This document shows, in pieces, positions 1 through 7,413 of a stretch of 31,204 nucleotides of DNA; position 1 is the stretch's first letter; every line of letters starts with the position of its first letter. The position numbers were made by a program, and so were the translations under genes. The stretch is from positions 1 through 31,204 of the forward strand of contig DBCF01000174.1 in the NCBI GenBank assembly GCA_002292925.1. The letters are read 5' to 3'. The notes beneath the pieces were generated by a model. The model had not been told where the DNA came from. It did not search any database and saw only the letters and a program-made list of their open reading frames with translations. This stretch comes from Roseiflexaceae bacterium UBA965. Its GTDB lineage: Bacteria; Chloroflexota; Chloroflexia; Chloroflexales; Roseiflexaceae.

Positions 1-17
1 CTCGGCTCTTTTAGCAC

Positions 18-629
18 TTAATTAACCACCGGCGCAATCACCAACGGAATTAAATCATCGTCTACTCGCACCGCCTCTACCAACAACGGCGCCCCTTCGG
101 CTAGGCGCATCAAAATTGTTTTGTCACGCCAGGCTGGCCGAAATGCGCGGCTCTGGGTTGGTTTGGTGCGGTCATGCAGATACACGCCATCGGGATGGGT
201 ATACAGCAACCCAATCACCCGCACGATACGATGCACATCAAGATTTGCCACCGTCTGCTCACGCATCGTGGTATCAATATCACTGACATCCACCAATTGC
301 CGTTGCCCATTGTTGACCTGCACCGTACCGGCAATGATGATTGGCGCATAGCGCACCCCATTATCATCGCGCCACGGGATTGCGGCGTATTGACTATCCG
401 TCAGCGTCACCGCCAATCGTTCGGTGGCAAACTGCGGAGCATTTTCTGGCGTGATAACCACATATTCACCCAGCAGCGGGTAGGGTTTTTGATCAATAAT
501 AACAGCAGCTAATCGCACCACCGTGTTGTTTTTTTGTAAAAAAACCTCACCAAACGGCATGGCTACTGGTGGCGTGCCTGCGCACCCCACCAACACCCAT
601 ACCACCACCCACTGCAACCCGTAACGCAC
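18..629 (-). CDS. Putative lipoprotein, function unknown
   Basis: A 203-residue protein that I do not recognise. It starts with a short basic N-terminus and a hydrophobic stretch (about residues 4-15), then a lipobox ending in Cys16 (LVGC). This predicts signal peptidase II cleavage and a lipid anchor on the outer face of the cytoplasmic membrane. The rest is soluble, with many short beta-like segments and no catalytic motif that I can name. The start lies 4 bp after the stop of the upstream MFS transporter gene, so the two are almost certainly translated from one mRNA. It is the last gene of this minus-strand group visible in the window. The lipoprotein assignment is reasonably secure; the role is open. 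Confidence 0.75.
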   Translation of the reverse strand: MRYGLQWVVVWVLVGCAGTPPVAMPFGEVFLQKNNTVVRLAAVIIDQKPYPLLGEYVVITPENAPQFATERLAVTLTDSQYAAIPWRDDNGVRYAPIIIAGTVQVNNGQRQLVDVSDIDTTMREQTVANLDVHRIVRVIGLLYTHPDGVYLHDRTKPTQSRAFRPAWRDKTILMRLAEGAPLLVEAVRVDDDLIPLVIAPVVN

Positions 630-633
630 TGGA

Positions 634-1893
634 TTAGGCCGGACGTACGACCGGTGTCGCCCGGACGCGTTGCAACACGGCCATCACCAACGGCGCACAA
701 GTCAACACACTGGCAATGATGCACAACGTGGTAAAACCGAGGCCGGCAATAATAAACCCGCTACTCAAACTACTCACCGCCGAAGAAAGATTGACGGTCA
801 ACTCGACGGCACCTTGGTAACGACCACGCTCGTTGGGCGCCAGATTGTCGGCCAGCAACGATGAACCGCCGATGTAGCACATGTTCCAACCCAAGCCCAC
901 CAAAAACAACCCTATCGCCAGCGGCAACACGTCAATTGACAACGGCGCTACTATACATCCGGCAATCAAAATCAAGGCGCCGATGCTCACCACTGCCGGT
1001 CGCCCAAAGCGGTCAGCAATCGTACCAGTCACGAACGACAAACCATACATCCCCAAGGTATGCGCCATAATCACCAACGAAATATCATACAAAGTGTGAT
1101 TATTGTTATTCATGTGCAACGCTGTCACTGTCATCACCAGCACCATGATGGCCTGACCAATCAACATCGACAACGCAGCCAACTGTACCCCGGGCAAGCG
1201 CACAATCTCACCCAAAGCACGCGCATCAGCCACCGGCGGATCATCGTCGCGCTTGAGCGCTTCAGTGATAATACGCCCTATATCACGCGGGTCGGGCCGG
1301 AGCAACGTGGTAATCAAGATACCGGCAATCAAAAAAAGTACGGCACTACCAATCATCGGGCCAGCCAATACGTCAAAACCAAACAGTGATTTGACCAAAT
1401 TCCCCAACGGTGCCACCATCAACGGCCCTCCCACCGCCCCCACAGTGCCCGCAAATACGACAGTACTAATGGCACGAGCCCGGTTTTCGGGTAAATTGGC
1501 ATCAGCTGCCGCATAACGACTCTGGTCGACTGCGCCACGAGCCGCCCCAATCAACAACAACCCCAACAAGAAGATGGCAAATGAATGGGCAACAATTGCA
1601 TAGCCGCCAATACACATCCCCAAACTTCCCACAAAGAAACCCAACGCCAACCCTGGCCGCCGTCCCACCCGTTGCATCAACATGCCGGCAGGGTATGATG
1701 CCACTGCTGCGCCTATAAGCAACAACGTACCTGGCACGCCAGTCAGTACATCGCTCCCACCTAGTTTGGCGCCGATAATCGGATTTACGGTGACAGTCGA
1801 AATCAGCGCTGCCGACCCGAGACTCTGGGTAATAAACAATATTTGCGCGATGCGCTGACCAATCTTGGGGTCGACAATCGGTGCATTCGTCAT
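634..1893 (-). CDS. MFS transporter
   Basis: A 419-residue integral membrane protein with about 12 hydrophobic segments in two halves joined by a cytoplasmic loop (around residues 200-230, rich in Asp/Arg). The loop after TM2 has the typical MFS motif A pattern (GMLMQRVGRRPG, about residues 70-82), and the second half has a matching copy (TGTIADRFGRPAV). These mark it as a major facilitator superfamily secondary transporter, probably a drug:H+ or metabolite antiporter type. Substrate cannot be read from sequence. The gene lies 28 bp after the SH3-domain membrane protein gene and 4 bp before the lipoprotein gene, so it is the middle gene of a three-gene unit. An AAGGGA ribosome site lies about 11 nt before the ATG. 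Confidence 0.9.
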   Translation of the reverse strand: MTNAPIVDPKIGQRIAQILFITQSLGSAALISTVTVNPIIGAKLGGSDVLTGVPGTLLLIGAAVASYPAGMLMQRVGRRPGLALGFFVGSLGMCIGGYAIVAHSFAIFLLGLLLIGAARGAVDQSRYAAADANLPENRARAISTVVFAGTVGAVGGPLMVAPLGNLVKSLFGFDVLAGPMIGSAVLFLIAGILITTLLRPDPRDIGRIITEALKRDDDPPVADARALGEIVRLPGVQLAALSMLIGQAIMVLVMTVTALHMNNNNHTLYDISLVIMAHTLGMYGLSFVTGTIADRFGRPAVVSIGALILIAGCIVAPLSIDVLPLAIGLFLVGLGWNMCYIGGSSLLADNLAPNERGRYQGAVELTVNLSSAVSSLSSGFIIAGLGFTTLCIIASVLTCAPLVMAVLQRVRATPVVRPA

Positions 1894-1921
1894 GGTGCTG
1901 TTAGTCCCTTTATGCTAAAAA

Positions 1922-2518
1922 TTATGGTACTGGAATAATCCAGACAACCCCTTTGTTGTTGTGCTCGGCGCTCCAGCCGCTCCCCGATATCCCCGAAATC
2001 TGCCACCAGACAAATCCATCCGCCAAAATCGGCCCCTCAAGCACTTGCACCACTTCATTGTCACGCATGTAGGCAGCTACTTTGGCATTCGTGGAGGGTG
2101 ATATCCGTACCCGCAATGGATTACCGTCGGTGTTTTGGATAATCGCATTTGCCCCTTTTTTGAGGGCTAGTGGCTCTGGGGTCGCCGGTAACGGGGTATT
2201 GGTGGCATACGTCAGCTGTTGTGACGCCGGCAATGTCGGCAATATCACCACCGTCGGTCGAGCCGTTGGCGCCACAAACACACTCGTAGCGGTGAAATAA
2301 TAGACCCCAAAGACAATCATGACTACCACCACCACAAACAATACGTTCAACCCGACCCGCCGCACATCGACAATCGGCACCGTGCCGGTTTTGCGCATAT
2401 GTACGCGGGTCTGATCATACGCACGTCGGTATGGTTCATATTGATGATAATAGGTTGGATTGGGAACACCACGATAGGCGTCCGCCACCCCCCGCTCATA
2501 CATTTCTGCGGTATCCAT
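1922..2518 (-). CDS. Membrane-anchored bacterial SH3-domain protein
   Basis: A 198-residue protein with a cytoplasmic Tyr/Arg-rich N-terminus (residues 1-53), one transmembrane helix (about 54-76, many Val/Ile), a Pro/Thr-rich linker (about 80-115), and a C-terminal SH3b-like domain (about 120-198). The SH3b domain shows the pattern NPLRVRISPSTNAKVAAYM, then VVQVLEG and WWQISG.. GWSAE. Bacterial SH3 domains usually bind peptidoglycan or cell-surface ligands, so this is likely a cell-envelope protein facing outward. A GAGGGA ribosome site stands about 6 nt before the ATG, and an extended -10 promoter lies just upstream. It leads the group SH3-MFS-lipoprotein. Confidence 0.8.
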   Translation of the reverse strand: MDTAEMYERGVADAYRGVPNPTYYHQYEPYRRAYDQTRVHMRKTGTVPIVDVRRVGLNVLFVVVVVMIVFGVYYFTATSVFVAPTARPTVVILPTLPASQQLTYATNTPLPATPEPLALKKGANAIIQNTDGNPLRVRISPSTNAKVAAYMRDNEVVQVLEGPILADGFVWWQISGISGSGWSAEHNNKGVVWIIPVP

Positions 2519-2542
2519 ATTGTCCCTCGTTGCATTCTGCGT

Positions 2543-2551
2543 ATTATAACA
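2543..2551 (-). promoter_or_regulatory. Extended -10 promoter for the SH3-MFS-lipoprotein unit
   Basis: On the minus strand the 87-bp gap between the glycosidase-like gene and the SH3 gene holds TGTTATAAT, a full extended -10 element (TGn plus a perfect TATAAT). The -35 region is poor, as is common with extended -10 promoters. The predicted transcript start is about 18 nt before the SH3 gene ATG, with a GAGGGA site in between. This lets the three downstream genes be expressed separately from vanW. Confidence 0.65.
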
Positions 2552-2605
2552 AACCAGCGCAACGGTGTAGCGAAATAACCACGAATCATTGTTCGTCGTA
2601 TTCGT

Positions 2606-3817
2606 TTAGCCAAATTCATGCCACAACCGGTGCAATTCTTGTACCGGATTATGATCATATCGTTCGCTATCGATTGTAGACGTCCGTTGTACCACTTGCG
2701 GCTGTGTTTGCAACATCCGTTGCACCGCCTTGCCGCCACCCGTCAGATGCCCACGGGCATCGATTAATGCTTGCACACGCCGCAACCACGCCAACGGCAT
2801 GTCGCGATCACCCTGTGGCATCACAAACGGCATTGGGAGCACCACCCCTGGCGCACCGGCCTGATGCAATTGCGCCAATAACGTTTCGTGGTACCGCCCA
2901 TCATCATCGTCACTCAGTGCCGGGATATCGATAATCTGCTGTTGCCACGCAATCTGTTGCCAGGTCGACGCCGCATCATTCATCAACGTCGGCGCCAGCC
3001 ACGGCAATACGGGGCGTTGGGTCAGCCCAGCCACTACGTCATGCAAAAAAAGCGCCGGCGCACTCAGGCGCCGCGTCGTGCGTTGCCCGAGTGCCGGCGT
3101 TGCCCCATCAACCAGCAACACATCAAAATATTCAGCCACTAAGGCCAACGAAATCCCATGTTGCCCCAGCAATATCGGGCCATCGACCATCCCCGCCAGC
3201 ATCGCCCGCGGCGCCACCGCCCGAGCCTGGGTTGTCAATTTGTGGAGCCAGGTACGGGCAATTGCGGGAGTCGTCGGTGCCAATTGACTCCACCCATCCG
3301 CAAGAAGCCAATGATCGATTGCAGCATGACTACCAAAATACCCCATCACCGTCTGGATCAACAAATGATGGGCCTGTTGCCAGACCTCTGTAGTAAATGG
3401 GTTGGCCATATGCAGGCGCTGCCAGCGCCCATCAATCAGCACCGGCGCCCCCTGCGTGGCAATCGGTTGGGTGGTGCGCCCTTGCAACCAGCCCACCACA
3501 TCGGGGCTGTTGTGCCACTCCGGCAACGCCAATCCGCCCCATGCCGTCACCCCCAGCAACGCCACCGTGGCCTGTAGGTTGGCCGCCTGCACCATATCAA
3601 GACAGCGCTCGAGATTGGCCATACTGATGCGGTCGATTCGTTGTGGGCGCGGCTGTAATTGCCCCCATACTGGCCGCAACACCACCTGACGCACCCCCAA
3701 TTCGGCCAGCTGGCTGAATTGGTCGCGTACCACCGCCCAATCAATTTCTTGCCAGCCGTGCTGTTTTTGGCGGGCCGGCGTGTATAATACCGCTCCCATA
3801 AATGGCTGATTGGTCAT
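2606..3817 (-). CDS. TIM-barrel glycoside-hydrolase-like protein
   Basis: A 403-residue protein with the order of segments seen in clan GH-A (beta/alpha)8 glycosidases: an N-terminal strand (MGAVLYTP), a helix-strand unit around residues 25-50 (WAVVRDQFSQLAELGVRQVVLRPVWG), a solvent-facing loop near 90-112, and strand-like pieces at 168-175, 205-212 and 330-345. No signal peptide is visible, which suggests a cytoplasmic protein or non-classical export. The usual Asn-Glu acid/base pair at the end of strand 4 is not seen: the aligned place (IDHWLLADGW, about 167-176) has Ala-Asp. It may be a non-catalytic or reprogrammed barrel. Its ATG overlaps the vanW stop (ATGA), so translation is coupled to vanW. 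Family assignment is by pattern only. Confidence 0.55.
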   Translation of the reverse strand: MTNQPFMGAVLYTPARQKQHGWQEIDWAVVRDQFSQLAELGVRQVVLRPVWGQLQPRPQRIDRISMANLERCLDMVQAANLQATVALLGVTAWGGLALPEWHNSPDVVGWLQGRTTQPIATQGAPVLIDGRWQRLHMANPFTTEVWQQAHHLLIQTVMGYFGSHAAIDHWLLADGWSQLAPTTPAIARTWLHKLTTQARAVAPRAMLAGMVDGPILLGQHGISLALVAEYFDVLLVDGATPALGQRTTRRLSAPALFLHDVVAGLTQRPVLPWLAPTLMNDAASTWQQIAWQQQIIDIPALSDDDDGRYHETLLAQLHQAGAPGVVLPMPFVMPQGDRDMPLAWLRRVQALIDARGHLTGGGKAVQRMLQTQPQVVQRTSTIDSERYDHNPVQELHRLWHEFG

Positions 3818-5745
3818 GGCTTGACTGCTGGGCCAGTCCCACGCAAAAAGACATTAGGCCACGGCGCAAAGTTACTCGCGAATTCTTCGCCGGGCAGGTC
3901 TTTGCCTTTTACCGTAATAATCCGGTACGCCACCACACTCAGACCGTCTTTGGCTTTGTCTGATTGTTTGGTTTTGCCGGTGGCTAACGTCGGGTCATCG
4001 ATATAGACCGGATCTTTGGGGGCGGGGATGGTATTGGTGATTTTGGGGCCGACCACTCGCACATCTCGCCCTGTCGCCGTGCCACGCAATGCGATATCGA
4101 GAATTTGGTTCTCGGTATCGACCATCGTGTCAATCATCACCCAATTCCCCGTGTCATTCACAAAGCGCAAATCGAGCTCACCGGTATAAATCGCCGCATC
4201 AAGCCCAGGCCCAGCCAAGTCGGGGTAGGCGTAATCGTCGTACCATTTAATATAAAACGGATGGGCATGCCATTCTTTGAACGGCAATCCCGCATAAAAC
4301 GCCGCTCGGAACAACGACGTCGACACCTGACACACCCCGCCGCCCCATTCCAATTGCGTACGCTTACCCACCACCGCATACCCTTTGACAAAGCCGTTCG
4401 CCTCGTTTATCTCACCCACTTCGGTATTAAACGAAAACGTCGCCCCTGGTGCAATCAACACGCCGTCGATTTGCTTCGCACCCGCCATGATATTGGTGAT
4501 GCGGTAGTCGGCAGAGCCCACAAAACTACTGCGCCCCGTGCTCAATACATCGCCAAACCGCAATGAGCCGATTTGACTCGCACTCAATTGGGGCAATACT
4601 TCTTCTGTCGGTAATTCCACCACCCGATTCGTCGCAAAAAAGGCATCGCCGATTTGCTGTACCGCGGCCACACGGTCTAAACGGACCCCTTGCTGACTCG
4701 GTTGCACAATCGTCGCCCGCCCGTTGACCACCTTCACCCGCGCTTCGACACTTCCCGTATCGATATACTGCGCCAAACGATCAACCTCGGTGGCAATCGC
4801 ATTGGCATCAGGGAGCACCTGCACCCCATTCGCGGTTTTGTTCATTGCAATCAAGCGAATCAACGTATCTCGTTCCCACAACCAATGTTGTTGCCCATAG
4901 CGAATCAATATCGGCGCACTCAAAAACTGTTTAGCATTATCGACACTCAACGCCAAATTTTGATCGTCCGTACTCGGCGCAAGCACATTAGTACGCAACG
5001 TCACCGTCAGTGGTTGGGCTGCCCGTATGGTATTCAAAATATCAATCATCGTCTGATCAACCAACAACTGCCGCCCCGTTTGCGCTGGCACGCCTTGCAC
5101 TTCCCCCGTCTGCCCATCAATCATGATGTCTGGGGCTTGTACCGGCTGATCGATGTCTTTGGTAATCTGTATCAAATAATTTTGCAACTTGGCCGTATTC
5201 ACCACCACATGCGGCCCGACATCCAATATTCCCCTCCAGCGCAACCACGTGTTCTGAAACAATACCCCCAACCCACGTCCCGTACTCAACCCCAATAACT
5301 CGTTACTCGTCTGTCGAATATCGATCGAAATCCCCAACTCACGCGCACTCGGGTGCCAGACCTGTTCGTGATATGTTAGCGTCACTGGCTCTTGCAAAAA
5401 CGCCTCGTACCGCTTACTAATCCGCTCTGTTAACATGTCTCGCGTCAAGCCACTCATCGCCACACCTTGCAGTGTGACACCGTCAGCCACCATCGGCTCA
5501 CTGTTGGGCAATAGATACGGCACACATATTGCCAGCAATACCAGTACCACCGCAATAATTACCACCCCGCGAATATCATTACTACTCGCTTGGTCGTATG
5601 TGCGCGTCAACCACCCCGTGATCCCACCACCCACTACCCGCGTTTCGATCGGTGGCGTGGCTGGCGAAACAATATTTTGGGGCGGCGTAAACCCATCACG
5701 CCGCCGTTGGATCGGTCCATATTTTTGGGCGTATCGTTGGCGCAT
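3814..5745 (-). CDS. VanW family protein with N-terminal membrane anchor
   Basis: A 643-residue protein from this start. It has a basic cytoplasmic tail (about 1-50), one transmembrane helix (about 58-79), a repeated YoaR-type putative peptidoglycan-binding region (about 85-400, with NTAKLQNYLIQITKDID-like helices and a PAQTGRQL strand), and then the VanW domain (about 415-555). The VanW core is clear: APGATFSFN, GFVKGYAVV, EWGGGVCQVSTSLFRAA, and WHAHPF. Proteins of this build sit on the outer face of the membrane and are tied to cell-wall or vancomycin-linked functions, but their reaction is unknown. An upstream ATG at 5946 stays in frame, but a consensus promoter (5780-5808) lies inside that extension, so I take the ATG at 5745. 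The stop overlaps the next gene by 4 bp. Confidence 0.85.
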   Translation of the reverse strand: MRQRYAQKYGPIQRRRDGFTPPQNIVSPATPPIETRVVGGGITGWLTRTYDQASSNDIRGVVIIAVVLVLLAICVPYLLPNSEPMVADGVTLQGVAMSGLTRDMLTERISKRYEAFLQEPVTLTYHEQVWHPSARELGISIDIRQTSNELLGLSTGRGLGVLFQNTWLRWRGILDVGPHVVVNTAKLQNYLIQITKDIDQPVQAPDIMIDGQTGEVQGVPAQTGRQLLVDQTMIDILNTIRAAQPLTVTLRTNVLAPSTDDQNLALSVDNAKQFLSAPILIRYGQQHWLWERDTLIRLIAMNKTANGVQVLPDANAIATEVDRLAQYIDTGSVEARVKVVNGRATIVQPSQQGVRLDRVAAVQQIGDAFFATNRVVELPTEEVLPQLSASQIGSLRFGDVLSTGRSSFVGSADYRITNIMAGAKQIDGVLIAPGATFSFNTEVGEINEANGFVKGYAVVGKRTQLEWGGGVCQVSTSLFRAAFYAGLPFKEWHAHPFYIKWYDDYAYPDLAGPGLDAAIYTGELDLRFVNDTGNWVMIDTMVDTENQILDIALRGTATGRDVRVVGPKITNTIPAPKDPVYIDDPTLATGKTKQSDKAKDGLSVVAYRIITVKGKDLPGEEFASNFAPWPNVFLRGTGPAVKP

Positions 5746-5779
5746 AACTACTCTAAATACTATTGGTTTCGTACTACAC

Positions 5780-5808
5780 ATACTAGCATTGCTTATTTTT
5801 ATTGTCAA
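5780..5808 (-). promoter_or_regulatory. Sigma-70-type promoter of vanW
   Basis: Read on the minus strand: TTGACA (5803-5808), a 17-nt spacer, then TAGTAT (5780-5785). The surrounding DNA is very AT-rich, unlike the coding DNA on either side. The predicted start of transcription is near 5773, about 28 nt before the ATG at 5745. This excludes the longer in-frame start at 5946 for this transcript. Confidence 0.75.
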
Positions 5809-5889
5809 CCCAAATGAGGTACTATTTTTTGTAGTGTGTAATTTATTTTTTTTAATGAAAACACATTCCGGCCATCGTGAATACGCAAT

Positions 5890-5925
5890 TACGCCAGCAC
5901 ATGCGGGTTTGCATGCACTGGCGTA
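5890..5925. terminator. Hairpin after the DUF952 gene
   Basis: Two 15-nt arms (5890-5904 and 5911-5925) pair at 13 of 15 positions, with one 2-nt internal loop and a 6-nt loop. It begins about 28 nt past the DUF952 stop codon and lies upstream of the vanW promoter, so it could end the DUF952 transcript. No U-run follows on the minus strand, so intrinsic termination is uncertain. Confidence 0.4.
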
Positions 5926-5953
5926 CAGCTGTGCCGGTGGCCCCAATGCGCAG

Positions 5954-6304
5954 TTACGCGATGGTCAAAAACCGCCCATCGCTGGCCCGGGTAATAGATT
6001 TGGTGGCGACCACCGCGTCATGGTTAATCGGCCCATAGATATGCGGGAATAGTGGTGCGAGGGTATCGCCCGGGCTGGGTGCTTCCCATTTGAGGGGGCT
6101 CGTCAAGCGCTCACTCTCAATCACCAACAACAAAAAATCCCCTGGTACTTGTTGATAAAAGCGATTAGCCACCGCAATCATCAATTCATCGCCGGCCGTA
6201 CAATGCACAAAGCCATCATTGGCATATTCTGCCGGCAGATAGGGTTGATCACTCGGCCAATCCTGCCAACGAGTGGTCGTCACGAGATGATAAATAAGGC
6301 TCAT
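5954..6304 (-). CDS. DUF952 family protein
   Basis: A 116-residue cytoplasmic protein that matches the DUF952 pattern: IYHLVTTTRWQDW at the start, YLPAEYANDGFVHCTAGDE (about 22-40), VANRFYQQVPGDFLLLVIE (about 45-63), FPHIYGPINHDAVV (about 86-99), and a DGRFL ending. Length is normal for the family. The fold is known from structures but no firm biochemical role is known to me. A GGAG site lies 6 nt before the ATG. The gene starts only 12 nt after the U-run of the strong korB terminator, and I see no promoter in between, so it may depend on read-through. Confidence 0.85.
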   Translation of the reverse strand: MSLIYHLVTTTRWQDWPSDQPYLPAEYANDGFVHCTAGDELMIAVANRFYQQVPGDFLLLVIESERLTSPLKWEAPSPGDTLAPLFPHIYGPINHDAVVATKSITRASDGRFLTIA

Positions 6305-6316
6305 CGGTTACTCCAT

Positions 6317-6351
6317 AAAAAAGCATGCGCTGACAGGGTGTCAGCGCATGC
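6317..6351 (-). terminator. Intrinsic terminator after korB
   Basis: A perfect 13-bp stem (arms 6323-6335 and 6339-6351, GCATGCGCTGACA and its complement) with a 3-nt loop, followed on the minus strand by six U residues (6317-6322). It begins 17 nt after the korB stop codon, a textbook rho-independent terminator for the kor operon. Confidence 0.92.
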
Positions 6352-6367
6352 CTCCAAACGTCGTTGC

Positions 6368-7399
6368 TTAGAATTCTGACATCACATTCGCAAAGGCATC
6401 GTGACTCGGGCGCAGTTGGGATTCGTCGATATAGGCCAACGGCGTGTCGCTCAAATTCATCATTTGGGGCAACGTGGCGCGTGCTTCGTTGATATACAGC
6501 AAGCCCGTCACAAATTCGTTAGCAACCCGAGATTCTTCCATCAACTTCATGGCCTGCCAGCGATCAGTAGGATCGTAGTCGCGGGCCAATTTACGCAACT
6601 TAATCATCGGGCCGTCATGCAAGCGCACCATCTGCTCAGTGCCAGGCTCGTAATCGACTTGGACTTCGCTGTAGCTGGGGATGAAGGTGATGTCTTGGAT
6701 GCGTTCTTCGTGCTCTTTACCATAAGTGTAGCTTTTGGTCGAGGCATCTTGATTGTTGAAGGTCACACAGGGACTGATGATGTCAATCACTGCCGTCCCT
6801 TCATAACACAACGCCGCCTTGAGCAATTCACGCACTTGCTTGGCATCACCGGCAAACGAACGGGCCACAAAGCCACAATCCGCAGCCAAGGCTTCAGCAC
6901 AAATGTCGATAGGGGGCAATTCGTTGATGCCGGCGTACTTGAGGTTTTGGCCGACATCGGCGGTGGCCGAATGTTGACCCTTGGTCAAGCCATAGACGCC
7001 ATTGTTTTCGACGATATAAACCATCGATACATTGCGACGCATCATGTGTTTGAATTGCCCAAAGCCGATGCTGCCCGTGTCACCATCGCCACTAATACCG
7101 ATGGGCAACAAGGTACGATTGGCGAGGGCGACACCGGTGGTGACCGACGGCATCCGGCCATGCAAGGTGTTGAAACCAAATGAGCGGCCCAGGAAGTAGG
7201 CGGGGGTCTTGCTTGAGCAGCCGATGCCGCTCATTTTGACCACTTGGCGGGGGTCAAGCGACAAATCATAGCAGGCAGCGATGATTTGGCTCGTTACCGA
7301 ATTATGGCCACAACCGGCGCACAACGTCGTCGTGCCACCTTGGTAATCTTGGCTAGTAAGTCCGATCCGATTGGTCGGACGATTCGTCACAGTTGTCAT
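6368..7399 (-). CDS. korB: 2-oxoacid:ferredoxin oxidoreductase, beta subunit
   Basis: A 343-residue subunit of 2-oxoglutarate (or broader 2-oxoacid):ferredoxin oxidoreductase, which converts the 2-oxoacid and CoA to acyl-CoA, CO2 and reduced ferredoxin. The thiamine diphosphate site is clear: GDGDTGS at 104-110, followed by YIVENNGVYGLTKGQ (128-142). Cys27, Cys30 (CAGCGH), Cys61 (GCSS) and Cys211 (SPCVTF) have the spacing of the four Cys that hold the single [4Fe-4S] cluster in this family. Length is on the long side of normal because of an extended C-terminus after about 290. It starts 14 bp after korA and ends at a strong terminator. 2-Oxoglutarate is the likely substrate but pyruvate or others cannot be excluded. 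Confidence 0.93.
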   Translation of the reverse strand: MTTVTNRPTNRIGLTSQDYQGGTTTLCAGCGHNSVTSQIIAACYDLSLDPRQVVKMSGIGCSSKTPAYFLGRSFGFNTLHGRMPSVTTGVALANRTLLPIGISGDGDTGSIGFGQFKHMMRRNVSMVYIVENNGVYGLTKGQHSATADVGQNLKYAGINELPPIDICAEALAADCGFVARSFAGDAKQVRELLKAALCYEGTAVIDIISPCVTFNNQDASTKSYTYGKEHEERIQDITFIPSYSEVQVDYEPGTEQMVRLHDGPMIKLRKLARDYDPTDRWQAMKLMEESRVANEFVTGLLYINEARATLPQMMNLSDTPLAYIDESQLRPSHDAFANVMSEF

Positions 7400-7413
7400 T
7401 GTGGGTACCTCGT

